A stretch of DNA of 64,000 nt, taken from assembly GCA_016209225.1 (NCBI GenBank), contig JACQWO010000069.1:101324-165323 (forward strand), in the 5' to 3' direction. A program made the translations under genes and the position numbers. Origin of the DNA: Desulfobacterales bacterium. Its GTDB lineage: Bacteria > Desulfobacterota > UBA8473. Of the stretch, positions 25,701 to 34,697 are shown piece by piece. The first letter of the stretch is position 1. The number at the start of each line of letters is the position of its first letter. The notes below the pieces were generated by a model. The model saw only the letters and a list, made by a program, of their open reading frames with translations, had not been told where the DNA came from and searched no databases.

Positions 25701-28364
25701 ATGGATGATATAAAACCACCCAACAGTTCAGGAACCCCGGTTGAATGGCTGGGCAGGATAGCTGCCAAGCTGTGGCGCAGCATTCTTTTTTTCCTCGAAA
25801 TAGTCGGCATTCGCAGGGAAGAAAGCGTTGACCAGGCCGCCCAGATGGCCAGGCTGAAGCTCTATCACGCCGAATTCCGTAAACTTCTCTCCGCAAACAA
25901 CAGTTTCCTCGAAACTATGGCTGATCTGGAGCACAAACTCTTAAAAAGGGAATATATTGACCGCTCTTTCATAAAACGGAAGGTCATGCGTGCCATTGCG
26001 GATGTCCACGCCATGGTGGAGAGCCTGAATGTCATCTCTGATGCCCGCTATACCGATTTGAGAAAGGTACTGGAGCGGAACACGACTGCCCTAACGACTT
26101 TAGTTGAGGACTCAAGCCAGACGGTTCCTGCCGAACTCGTGCTGGAAATGTCTGCAATCTCCAGAAATCACTCCGATCTGGCAGGTAGTAAGATGGCAAA
26201 CCTTGGCGAGATAAGGAATGTCCTCCACTTACCCGCGCCGGACGGCTTTGTGGTTACCACCGAAGGCTTTCGACTGCTCATGGAGGAAGGCGGTATGCGT
26301 TCCTGGGTGCAGGACAGGCATATAGAACTCCTTTCCTCGGGGGATGTAGCAGGAATTAGCCGGGACATTCTAGAAATGATAAAAAAAGTAGAGATTCCCC
26401 TGGCTCTTAGGGAAGCCATAGTCAGCCTTTACGACCGGCTTGCCCGGAGAATTGGATCGAGTCCTTCTCTGGCAGTGCGCTCCAGCGCCCTGGGTGAGGA
26501 CACTGATTTTTCCTTTGCCGGTCAGTTTTTATCCCTCCTCAACGTAGGTCGGGATGAGCTGCTCGGCGCCTATCTCCGGGTAGTGGCAAGCCTTTACTCT
26601 CCTGAGGCGATCCACTACCAACTCCTCCACGGAATCCTGGGCGAGTCGGCAGAGATGGCTGTAGGTTGTATCACCATGGTGGATGCCCTGGCAAGCGGGG
26701 TTGTCTTTTCGAAGGATCCCAACCAGCCCGATTCAGGGCAGGTACTGATCCAGGCTATACGCGGGCTAGGGGTGCCTCTGGTGGAGGGGAAAACCTCGCC
26801 GGAGAGCATCTTCGTTTCCAGAGAAAATAGGGGATGCGTGATTACCCGAATCCCTTCACAGCAGAAAAGCCGTCTCGTCTCTTCCCCGGATGCCGGGCTG
26901 AAAGAGGAAACGCTCAGGCCGGAGGAGGTCGGGCAGGATTGTCTTACCGATGACGAAGCGAGGCAACTGGCACAGTGGGCTCTTAAACTGGAGACCCACT
27001 TCGGTGGACCCCAGGATATTGAGTGGGCGATGGATAACAACAGACAGATCATTCTTCTCCAGTCCAGACCATTACGTCTTTTCAAGCATGTCGTTCACAC
27101 CGATCTGCCTGTAGACGGTTTCCCCGTATTGGTGAGAGGGGGAGAGGTGGCATGTCCCGGCGTGGGCAGCGGACCTGCTGTACACATAGCTGAGGATGGG
27201 GACATCGTCAACTTCCCCATCGGCGGGGTTCTGGTTGCCAGACGGTCCTCGCCTAAGTTCATCCTACTTATGTCGAGGGCCAGGGCTATTGTTACTGACT
27301 TTGGGAGCACCACCGGCCATATGGCTTCCCTGGCACGAGAGTTTCGAGTGCCAACCCTTCTGAATACCAGGATAGCAACGCGTGAAATTCCTCCGGGTGC
27401 GATAGTCACCGTGGATGCAAACAACGGCTTTGTATATGAGGGTAAGCTTTCCATCAGGGAAGGGAAAGAGGGTGAAGAATGGGGGGTTGATTCAGGGGTA
27501 CAAAAGCCCCCCTCACCAAGGTTTCAACTCCTCGAGAGAGTTATCGAGCTTGTTGCACCTCTTTACCTGACAGATCCCAGTTCTCCTGAATTTACAGCAG
27601 ATAAATGCAGTACCCTCCATGATCTGGCCCGTTATATCCACGAAAAGTCCTACAAGGAGATGTTCATGATGGGCAAGAGGGTGGGGGATCTCCGAGCCTC
27701 CGGCTACTACCTGGATGTTTTCCTCCCTATTGATCTGTACCTTATCGATCTTGGGGGGGGTATTAAGGGAATGCCCAGGGGGCGGAGGGTAAAACCTTCC
27801 CAGATTGCCTCTGTACCCCTTGCCGCCCTTCTCAGAGGGATGCTGCACGAAAAGATACCCCGCTTTGGACCGAGACCTATGGACTTTCGGGGGTTATTCT
27901 CCATAATGATGCGCCATGCTGTGAACAGCCCGGAGACGGAATCAACCTTCCGTGACCCCTGCTATGCCATCATTTCTGATAATTATCTTAACTACACGGC
28001 TAGAGTCGGGTATCATTTCAGCGTTGTAGATACCTATTGCGGCAACACGCCGAATAAAAACTACATCAGCCTGACTTTCAGAGGTGGGGCGGCTGATTAC
28101 ACCCGCCGCAGTCGAAGGGCAAGGGCCATTGCCGGTATTCTCAGGGAGTACGATTTATCTGTCGAGGTAAGCCGCGATCTGGTCAATGCCCGGCTGGGTA
28201 AAGCAACCAGGGAAGAGACCGTCGGTCACCTGGAGATGATAGGAAGCCTATTTCAGTTCTTCAGGCAGATGGATGTTGCCATGACTAATGAGGATTCTGT
28301 CCAGCTGCTGAAGGATGCCTTCCTTCGGGGTGATTATGACCTTGAAAAGCTCATGGATCGTTAA
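25701..28364 (+). CDS. PEP-synthase-like protein without the PEP-binding barrel
   Basis: This 887-residue protein has an N-terminal helical region (to about 150), a PEP/pyruvate dikinase-type ATP-grasp domain (about 160-465; LAGSKMANLGEI, AVRSSALGEDTDFSFAGQ, GGPQDIEWA, LLQSRPLR) and the swivelling phosphohistidine domain (about 480-590; DFGSTTGHMASLAREFRVP with the His). The TIM barrel that binds PEP or pyruvate is missing; instead there are about 290 residues I do not recognise (ending near EDSVQLLKDAFLRGDYD). It may phosphorylate a different acceptor. It is the last gene of the TauE/two-component run and overlaps the convergent hypE by four bases. Confidence 0.85.
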   Translation: MDDIKPPNSSGTPVEWLGRIAAKLWRSILFFLEIVGIRREESVDQAAQMARLKLYHAEFRKLLSANNSFLETMADLEHKLLKREYIDRSFIKRKVMRAIADVHAMVESLNVISDARYTDLRKVLERNTTALTTLVEDSSQTVPAELVLEMSAISRNHSDLAGSKMANLGEIRNVLHLPAPDGFVVTTEGFRLLMEEGGMRSWVQDRHIELLSSGDVAGISRDILEMIKKVEIPLALREAIVSLYDRLARRIGSSPSLAVRSSALGEDTDFSFAGQFLSLLNVGRDELLGAYLRVVASLYSPEAIHYQLLHGILGESAEMAVGCITMVDALASGVVFSKDPNQPDSGQVLIQAIRGLGVPLVEGKTSPESIFVSRENRGCVITRIPSQQKSRLVSSPDAGLKEETLRPEEVGQDCLTDDEARQLAQWALKLETHFGGPQDIEWAMDNNRQIILLQSRPLRLFKHVVHTDLPVDGFPVLVRGGEVACPGVGSGPAVHIAEDGDIVNFPIGGVLVARRSSPKFILLMSRARAIVTDFGSTTGHMASLAREFRVPTLLNTRIATREIPPGAIVTVDANNGFVYEGKLSIREGKEGEEWGVDSGVQKPPSPRFQLLERVIELVAPLYLTDPSSPEFTADKCSTLHDLARYIHEKSYKEMFMMGKRVGDLRASGYYLDVFLPIDLYLIDLGGGIKGMPRGRRVKPSQIASVPLAALLRGMLHEKIPRFGPRPMDFRGLFSIMMRHAVNSPETESTFRDPCYAIISDNYLNYTARVGYHFSVVDTYCGNTPNKNYISLTFRGGAADYTRRSRRARAIAGILREYDLSVEVSRDLVNARLGKATREETVGHLEMIGSLFQFFRQMDVAMTNEDSVQLLKDAFLRGDYDLEKLMDR

Positions 28365-29359
28365 CATATCCTCGGCAACTGCTCACCTGCCAGCATATCC
28401 AGGATTCTTGTGCCACCAATCCTTGTCCTCAGGCAGACCCTGCCGTTTAGCTCCGCCGCCACCTCACCAATAATTTCGCTTTCCTTTCCCAGGGGATTAT
28501 CTTTCATTCTTTTAAGCACCTCACCGGTACAATCCCGTTTCGCTACTACCACCATCTTCCCTTCATTTGCCAGGTATAAGGGATCAAAGCCGAGGAGCTC
28601 ACACACCGCTGCCACTCCGTCAGATACCCCTATCTTATCCTCATAGACCACGATACCCAGACCTATACCTTCGGCGATCTCATTTAGGGTAGTTGCCAGT
28701 CCACCCCTGGTAGGATCTCTCATAAACTTCACCCCATCTACCACAAGAATATCAGACGCAAGCTGGTTTAAAGGGGCAAGATCACTTGTAACCTGAGAGC
28801 GGAAAGGAAACTCCTCCCTGGCTAAAAGCACAGAAACTTCATGTTCCCCCACACTCCCTGAAATAATGATTCTGTCTCCAGCCTCAATCCCTTTCACGGA
28901 GAGGTCTTTTTTTACTATCCCAACACCGGAGGTATTGATATAAATCCTGTCTGCTCCGCCTTTCTCAACTACCTTGGTGTCTCCTGTAACTAAAAGTACC
29001 CTGGCAATTTGAGCCGCTTGAGCCATGGATAGGGCTATTTCTTCGAGCACCCGTCGATCCAATCCTTCCTCTATTATCAATCCACAGGAGATATATAAAG
29101 GCTCTGCCCCCATAACTGCCAGGTCATTCACTGTCCCAAAGACCGAGAGCTTCCCTATATCTCCTCCCGGAAAGAATATGGGTTTTACCACATAGGAGTC
29201 AGTGGTGAAGGCAAGCTTTGTTCCCCCTATTTCGACTATTGCTCCATCATCCTTTTCTGAAAGGAAAGGATTATTGAAATTTTTAAGGAAGACCTCATCA
29301 ATGAGCCTGTGAGATAGACTTCCCCCACTGCCATGAGCCAGGAGTATCTTTTTATGCAT
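28361..29359 (-). CDS. hypE: Hydrogenase maturation protein HypE
   Basis: HypE dehydrates the carbamoyl group on its C-terminal cysteine to the cyanide ligand of the [NiFe] site. The 332-residue protein has the AIR-synthase-like ATP site (GDTKVVEKGG, DPTRGGLATTLNE) and ends in PRIC, the carrier cysteine. ATG 29359 (MHKKILLAHGSGG) overlaps the end of hypD by eight bases and is preferred to the ORF start 18 bases earlier. Confidence 0.97.
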   Translation of the reverse strand: MHKKILLAHGSGGSLSHRLIDEVFLKNFNNPFLSEKDDGAIVEIGGTKLAFTTDSYVVKPIFFPGGDIGKLSVFGTVNDLAVMGAEPLYISCGLIIEEGLDRRVLEEIALSMAQAAQIARVLLVTGDTKVVEKGGADRIYINTSGVGIVKKDLSVKGIEAGDRIIISGSVGEHEVSVLLAREEFPFRSQVTSDLAPLNQLASDILVVDGVKFMRDPTRGGLATTLNEIAEGIGLGIVVYEDKIGVSDGVAAVCELLGFDPLYLANEGKMVVVAKRDCTGEVLKRMKDNPLGKESEIIGEVAAELNGRVCLRTRIGGTRILDMLAGEQLPRIC

Positions 29360-30434
29360 ATTTGTAATAGGCGGCACAGGTTCCCTCGCTACTTACCATG
29401 CAGGGGCCCAAAGGAGAATAAGGGGTGCAATTTTCGCCAAAATGGGGACACTGATTCGGAACCTTCCTCCCCTTCAGTATCTCCCCGCAGATGCAACCTT
29501 CGTTTTCAACCGAAGGTCTTTCTTTCAAAGAAAATACCTCTCTGGCGTCGAGTTCTTTATACTCCTCCCCCATAGCATAGCCACTATTGGCTATTGCCCC
29601 GAGGCCCCTCCATTCACTATCTGTCTCGATAAACACCTTGTTTAGCAGGGCCATTGCCCCAGGGTTTCCATCATTCTTCACTGCCCTTTTGTACTGAACC
29701 TCTACAGCAGCCCTTTTTTCCTTACGCTGGTACAGAATCATACAGATACCCTGAAGGATGTCAAGGGGTTCAAATCCGCAGATGACCGAAGGGATGCCGT
29801 ATCCCTCAGCCAGGAAAAGATAAGGATTCACACCGATAATGGTACTCACATGGCCTGGCAGAATAAAGCCATCCACATTTAAATCACGATCTTCTGCCAA
29901 TAATCTCAGTGCCGGCGGGATCCGTTTATGGGCAGATAAGAGGTATAGATTCGAAATTCCCATTTTCTTAGCCTCTATAGCTGTTACTGCTACAGAGGGG
30001 GATGTGGTCTCAAAACCGACAGCCAGAAATACCACCTTTTTATCAGGGTTATTCCTGGCTATATTCAGGTCATCAAGGGGTGAATAAACCACCGCTATTT
30101 TTTTGCCTGCCGCCCTTTGCGTTTCCAGACTTGAACCCGAACCAGGAACCCGCATCATGTCGCCAAAGGTAGCAATTATCACATCTTCTATCTCTGACAG
30201 GGCAATCGCCTGGTCCAGGTAGGCAGCCGGGGTGACACACACCGGGCATCCCGGACCTGAAAGCAACCTTATTGACTTAGGAAGGAGGGATCTGATTCCT
30301 GAGCGGAAGATGATCATAGTATGGGTTCCACAGACCTCCATAATAGTCACTTCAGAATCTCCCAGAATGGATTCCATTTTTTTTATGAGGCGCAGGCAGA
30401 GATCCCGGTCCCTGAATTCATCAATATACTTCAC
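29352..30434 (-). CDS. hypD: Hydrogenase maturation protein HypD
   Basis: HypD is the scaffold and redox partner on which the Fe(CN)2CO unit is built with HypC. In 360 residues it shows MEVCGTHTM, GPGCPVCVTP (active-site cysteines), GFETTSPS, and the C-terminal [4Fe-4S] cysteines in GCICGEILKG, CPHFGENC and GPCMVSSEGTCAAY. It is in the same run as hypE and hypC, though 175 bases of simple-repeat DNA separate it from hypC. Confidence 0.97.
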   Translation of the reverse strand: MKYIDEFRDRDLCLRLIKKMESILGDSEVTIMEVCGTHTMIIFRSGIRSLLPKSIRLLSGPGCPVCVTPAAYLDQAIALSEIEDVIIATFGDMMRVPGSGSSLETQRAAGKKIAVVYSPLDDLNIARNNPDKKVVFLAVGFETTSPSVAVTAIEAKKMGISNLYLLSAHKRIPPALRLLAEDRDLNVDGFILPGHVSTIIGVNPYLFLAEGYGIPSVICGFEPLDILQGICMILYQRKEKRAAVEVQYKRAVKNDGNPGAMALLNKVFIETDSEWRGLGAIANSGYAMGEEYKELDAREVFSLKERPSVENEGCICGEILKGRKVPNQCPHFGENCTPYSPLGPCMVSSEGTCAAYYKYA

Positions 30435-30445
30435 TTGAAATAGCC

Positions 30446-30550
30446 CCTATTTCAGAAATCCAAATGTCAAAATGTCAAAATGTCAAAATTTTTGTTTCTA
30501 TCATTTGGACTTTGGGCTTGATTTGACATTTGAGCTTTGTCATTTGTCAT
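30446..30550. repeat. Short word repeat AAATGTCAAA between hypD and hypC
   Basis: CAAATGTCAAAATGTCAAAA on the left is mirrored by TTTGACATTTGAGC and TTGTCATTTGTCATTT on the right, so the whole folds back on itself. No gene lies in it. Confidence 0.65.
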
Positions 30551-30609
30551 TTATATCAAGCTTGATTTAAACACTCAGCTATTTTCACGCTTTTTTGTTG
30601 CCCGTAGGG

Positions 30610-30837
30610 TCACGAGAGTGTTAAATCTGCGATCATCTCCTTTATCAGGGAAAGGGTCTCCTCTGCTTCCTTTTCGTTAACCCTGGCAATGGCAAAACCG
30701 GCGTGTACCAGGACATAATCCCCTGTGGATACACCATCCACCAGAACAAGGCTTACCTCGATCTTTGCCTCACCAATAGATACTGTACCCATTTCTCCTC
30801 GAACCTCCTCAACTCGGGCCGGAATACCAAGACACAT
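30610..30837 (-). CDS. hypC: Hydrogenase maturation chaperone HypC
   Basis: HypC carries the iron unit from HypD to the large-subunit precursor. The true protein is 75 residues and starts MCLGIPARVEEV, with the essential Cys at position 2 and GDYVLVHAGFAI later. The ORF track extends 46 residues upstream into the R2 repeat; GGAGGAG ahead of ATG 30837 settles the start. Confidence 0.96.
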   Translation of the reverse strand: MCLGIPARVEEVRGEMGTVSIGEAKIEVSLVLVDGVSTGDYVLVHAGFAIARVNEKEAEETLSLIKEMIADLTLS

Positions 30838-30850
30838 CACTCCTCCAACT

Positions 30851-31006
30851 TTGATGAAGTTGTAAAAAGTCAAAATTGGGATGGCAAAGTAAAAAGCTCC
30901 AGATGCAAGGCGCGCAAATCCTGAGGAGTGAGGCGTACTTAAAGCTACGCCGCAACGACGAAGGATGCAGCGCAACGCCGTAGATGGACTTTTTACGAAG
31001 CCATCA
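30851..31006 (-). repeat. Dispersed repeat family R2, copy 2
   Basis: This is an inverted copy of the 11.48-kb element, from TTGATGAAGTTGTAAAAAGTC to TTTTTACGAAGCCATCAA. It fills the gap between hypF and hypC and supplies the last codons and stop of hypF (LMAS*). Confidence 0.92.
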
Positions 31007-33341
31007 ACTTTTTAAGGGCTACCAGTGCCTGTCCCAGAGATATCCCCCCATCGTTGGGTGGAACATCGTGGTGGGTGAGGACAAGAAACCCATTTTTCTT
31101 TAATCTGTCAACAGATGAATTCAACAATCTCACATTTTGAAAAACACCACCGCTTAATGCCACCGTATTTAAAGCTGTCTTTTCCCTTATCCATCTGCAT
31201 ACCTCAATGATAATAGTTGAGATGGTGTTGTGAAACCGTGCCGATATTATACCTTTCTCTGTCCCCGCTATAAGGTCATCTATTATGCCCCTTATTACAC
31301 CTTGAACCCTAATCGTTAAGGGCAAAGAGGGGCAGGGTTCAAAATTTTGAACCCCTACGGGGTATTCCCCTTTTTCTCCGTGAGAGGCCGCCATCTCCAG
31401 CTCTACTGCCGCCTGACCCTCGTAGTTTATCCTCTCCTTTATGCCCAGTATGGCCGATACTGCATCAAACAGCCTACCCATACTTGAGGTCAGAGGAGAA
31501 TTTATTCCTTTCTCTATGATCTGTTTAAATATATGAAGCCTTTCAATATCCCATCTTAAGTTAAGGCTATGAATCACCCCAAAGGCGTCATTGCCAAAAC
31601 TCTCCAAAAGGTAGGCGAAGGCCATCCGATAAGGCTCTTTGATTGCCTTCTCCCCCCCGGCCATAGGTACATATTCCAGGTGCGCCATCCTCTCAAAGGA
31701 GCCAAAATCCCCCACAAGAAACTCACCGCCCCATATGCGGCCATCCTCTCCATACCCTGAACCATCAAATATTACCCCTATAACCCTATCCGTTACACCA
31801 TTTTCTCCCAGGCAGGAGGCCAGATGGGCATGGTGGTGCTGAACCCCTACCTTTTCTCCTTCCTGAGCCAGGGCGTACCTGGTGGAAAGGTAATCGGGAT
31901 GTAGATCATAGCAGGTTACCTTCGGTCTCAGATGAAAAAGCCTTTTGAAATCTTCTATCCCTTCCTCGAAGGAACGGAGGGTCTCCAGGTTATCCAGATC
32001 CCCTATATGATGGCTTAAAAAGGCATGATTTCCTCTGGTAAGACAAAAGGTATTCTTTAATTGTCCCCCACATGCCAGAACCTCGCCTCCGGAAAGGGGT
32101 AGTGTTATCGAGAGGGGAACATAACCCCTTGATCTCCTTATCATCATTGGGGCGCCGTCGAATATCCGGGCTACAGTATCATCTGTCCTCTGGTAGATTT
32201 CTCTATTATGGAGCAGGAAATAGTCGGCAATCCTGCCTAACCTCAATATTGCCTCGGAATCGCGGTAGGCGATGGGTTCATCTGATATATTACCGCTTGT
32301 CATCACCAGAGGTCTCTTTACCTCTTTTAAAATCAGGTAGTGAAGGGGAGAATAGGGAAGCATAACCCCAAGGTATCTGTTCCCTGGCGCTGCCTCCTCT
32401 GAAATAAGATCGGAATCCCCCCTCTTCTTTAAAAGGACTATTGGCCTCTTAGGGTCAAGGAGCAAAGACTCTTCCTCCTTTTCCAGATGACAAAAGGCTT
32501 TTATCTCCTCAATCCCTTCCACCATCAGGGCAAAGGGTTTATCCTCACGATATTTTCTGCCCCGAAGCCTTGTCACCGCTTCCCTGTTGGTGGCATCACA
32601 GGCAAGATGGTACCCCCCAATCCCTTTTATGGCAACAATAAGACCCTGGAGGATGAGATGGGCTGCCTCATTGACAATGTCCTGACAATACACCCTTTTT
32701 CCGTTACAGTCTAAAAGGGATATCTCAGGCCCGCATTCTGGACAGGCATTTGGTTGAGCATGGAATCTCCGGTTCAGAGGGTCTTCGTATTCAGTTTTAC
32801 AAGGTAGACACATGGTAAATTCCGACATGGTGGTCTTGTCCCTGTCATAGGGGACATCCTTGATGATAGCAAACCTGGGGCCGCAGTTGGTGCAGTTAAT
32901 GAAGGGATAAAGGTATCTCCTGTCCGCAGGATCGAACAGTTCCTTAAGACAATCCTCACAGATAGAGATATCCGGGGAGACAGGAACAAACTGACCCTCT
33001 TCTCTGATGCTCTTCCTTATCTCAAACCTGATTTCTCCCTGAAGAGTAAGATTGTCTTTGATTTCTATATTTTCTATGCGGGCCAGTACAGGAGGATTCG
33101 CAGTAATTTCATTTACGAAGCCTTTCAGACTATGGGCATTGCCTTCAACTTCTATCTCGACCCCGGCTGAAGAGTTGCACACCCATCCTACCAGGTCATA
33201 TTTATGTGCCAGGTTGTAGACAAAGGGACGAAACCCAACCCCCTGGACTATCCCCTTTATCTTAATGGAAACCCGAATCTCATCTTTATAGTCTACAGTA
33301 GGGGCAGGTTTCAAACCTGCCCCTACAATTTTCCCAGCCAT
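30993..33341 (-). CDS. hypF: Carbamoyltransferase HypF
   Basis: HypF makes the carbamoyl-AMP that gives the cyanide ligands. The 782-residue protein has an acylphosphatase domain (GIVQGVGFRPFVYN), two zinc-finger-like Cys clusters (CEDCLKELF...CTNCGPRF; CLPCKTEY...CPECGPEI), a YrdC-like domain and the carbamoyltransferase domain with VQHHHAHLASC. The first ~20 codons (GAGLKPAPT) are read through a 29-bp palindromic repeat, and the last four come from the R2 repeat, so both ends have been remodelled by repeat insertions. No clear start exists downstream of the palindrome. Confidence 0.96.
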   Translation of the reverse strand: MAGKIVGAGLKPAPTVDYKDEIRVSIKIKGIVQGVGFRPFVYNLAHKYDLVGWVCNSSAGVEIEVEGNAHSLKGFVNEITANPPVLARIENIEIKDNLTLQGEIRFEIRKSIREEGQFVPVSPDISICEDCLKELFDPADRRYLYPFINCTNCGPRFAIIKDVPYDRDKTTMSEFTMCLPCKTEYEDPLNRRFHAQPNACPECGPEISLLDCNGKRVYCQDIVNEAAHLILQGLIVAIKGIGGYHLACDATNREAVTRLRGRKYREDKPFALMVEGIEEIKAFCHLEKEEESLLLDPKRPIVLLKKRGDSDLISEEAAPGNRYLGVMLPYSPLHYLILKEVKRPLVMTSGNISDEPIAYRDSEAILRLGRIADYFLLHNREIYQRTDDTVARIFDGAPMMIRRSRGYVPLSITLPLSGGEVLACGGQLKNTFCLTRGNHAFLSHHIGDLDNLETLRSFEEGIEDFKRLFHLRPKVTCYDLHPDYLSTRYALAQEGEKVGVQHHHAHLASCLGENGVTDRVIGVIFDGSGYGEDGRIWGGEFLVGDFGSFERMAHLEYVPMAGGEKAIKEPYRMAFAYLLESFGNDAFGVIHSLNLRWDIERLHIFKQIIEKGINSPLTSSMGRLFDAVSAILGIKERINYEGQAAVELEMAASHGEKGEYPVGVQNFEPCPSLPLTIRVQGVIRGIIDDLIAGTEKGIISARFHNTISTIIIEVCRWIREKTALNTVALSGGVFQNVRLLNSSVDRLKKNGFLVLTHHDVPPNDGGISLGQALVALKKLMAS
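33298..33326. repeat. Palindrome GTAGGGGCAGG inside the hypF 5' end
   Basis: GTAGGGGCAGGTTT is followed, after one base, by its exact complement AAACCTGCCCCTAC. A related longer palindrome lies at 41289-41341. Translated, it gives the peptide GAGLKPAPT. Confidence 0.9.
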
Positions 33342-33442
33342 TACTTTTTCCCTACTTATGGCAATTCATAGCGACAACAGCGCATAGTGACAACAGCGCA
33401 CTTAAGTGCACTGTTTAAAGCGCTGTTTAAATGGACATTCCA
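33342..33442. repeat. Short spacer with CAACAGCGCA repeats
   Basis: GCGACAACAGCGCATAGTGACAACAGCGCA is a direct repeat followed by GCGCTGTTTAAA words that are partly complementary. It separates hypF and hypB; no gene is seen. Confidence 0.5.
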
Positions 33443-34096
33443 CTAGTGTCTTCCCTCAACCTCTTTAACCAGCCATTCATACCAACCATCTAACCCACTC
33501 TCAGTTTTGCAGGAGATATCAAAGACACGCAAGTTAGGATTGATCTTCAGGGAATTCTGTCTCAGCCTCATGATATCACAATCACAGTAGGGTAAAAGGT
33601 CGATCTTATTTATAATTAATACCTGAGACTCGTGAAACATGAGGGGGTATTTCAGGGGTTTATCTTCTCCCTCTGCGATACTCAATATCATTACCTTCAT
33701 ATCTTCGCCAAGTCTGAATTCTGCAGGGCAGACCAGATTTCCTACATTCTCGATAAAGAGGATGTCAATATTTGTCAGATCAAGCTTCTCTATGGCCTGA
33801 TTGACCATGGCGGCATCGAGATGGCATGCGCCACCTGTATTTATCTGGACAACCTCGACCCCCTTTTTATGAATCCTTTCAGCATCCAGTTCTGTCTGAA
33901 TATCCCCCTCGATGACCCCGATCCTGACCCTGTCTTTTAAAGCAGAAATGCTTTTTTCAAGCAGCGTTGTCTTGCCGGCACCCGGAGAGCTCATCAGATT
34001 CATTACAACCGTACCTTTTTCCTTAAACAGTCTCCTGTTTCCCTCGGCAATCATATCATTGGCTTCTAATATATCCTTTACAATCTTTATCTTCAT
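33443..34096 (-). CDS. hypB: Hydrogenase nickel incorporation GTPase HypB
   Basis: HypB is the GTPase that helps HypA insert nickel. The 217-residue protein has the P-loop SSPGAGKTTLLEK, EGDIQTELDA, the metal-site residues in GGACHLDA, ENVGNLVCPAEF and the guanine-specificity NKIDLL. It lacks the His-rich nickel-storage N-terminus found in some HypB. It follows hypA directly (no gap). Confidence 0.97.
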   Translation of the reverse strand: MKIKIVKDILEANDMIAEGNRRLFKEKGTVVMNLMSSPGAGKTTLLEKSISALKDRVRIGVIEGDIQTELDAERIHKKGVEVVQINTGGACHLDAAMVNQAIEKLDLTNIDILFIENVGNLVCPAEFRLGEDMKVMILSIAEGEDKPLKYPLMFHESQVLIINKIDLLPYCDCDIMRLRQNSLKINPNLRVFDISCKTESGLDGWYEWLVKEVEGRH

Positions 34097-34438
34097 CTAA
34101 TAAGCCTCCAGCTCTACTACCTGCAATTCCCTTCCAGAAATTATCTCCAGTCTATTTCCCATACAATTGGGACAGATAAAATCCAGTTCATCGAGAATAA
34201 AATCCAGTTGACAGTCATTACACCTATACCTTATGGGAACTGAATCGATCTCCAATACCGCTCCTTCTGCTCTAGTATCTCTGATTATGATCTCAAAACA
34301 GAATTTCAGGGATGCCGGTTCAATTGCAGCCAGTTTGCCTACCCTCATGCCTACTTTAGTGACCCTGGACAGGTTATTGACTAAAAGCTGCTCGTTTACT
34401 ATATCCAGAATATTTTGGGCAATGGATAGTTCATGCAT
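34097..34438 (-). CDS. hypA: Hydrogenase nickel metallochaperone HypA
   Basis: HypA delivers nickel to the hydrogenase large subunit. The 113-residue protein begins MHELSIAQNI (nickel ligands at the N-terminus, His2) and has the zinc site CNDCQLDF...CPNCMGN. It is the first gene of the hypAB-F-CDE run on the minus strand. Confidence 0.97.
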   Translation of the reverse strand: MHELSIAQNILDIVNEQLLVNNLSRVTKVGMRVGKLAAIEPASLKFCFEIIIRDTRAEGAVLEIDSVPIRYRCNDCQLDFILDELDFICPNCMGNRLEIISGRELQVVELEAY

Positions 34439-34448
34439 AAAAAGATAC

Positions 34449-34680
34449 CTGTTCAGGGTTCACAGTTTAGGGTTCAGGGTTCAACGGATTTGGGGGCAGA
34501 CCCCTAAATCGCCATCGTGTATCAGGCCGGCCGCTTGTTTCTTGTTGCTTGTTATGCGCAAGAACTCGCTCAAACCCCATGAAAGATGATAGGAAGATAG
34601 ACCAATTGTCACAGTTATGTGATGCAAAAGTGTAGTTCATAAGAAGCAACAAGAAATTAGCGGCCGGCAATGACAACGAA
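34449..34680. other. Repeat-rich spacer upstream of hypA
   Basis: GGTTCACAGTTTAGGGTTCAGGGTTCA and, further on, GCGGCCGGC / GCCGGCCGC and complementary AAGAAGCAACAAG / TTGTTGCTT words show that the stretch folds on itself. No gene and no clear promoter was found. Confidence 0.45.
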
Positions 34681-34697
34681 AAAAGGTTACACTCTTT

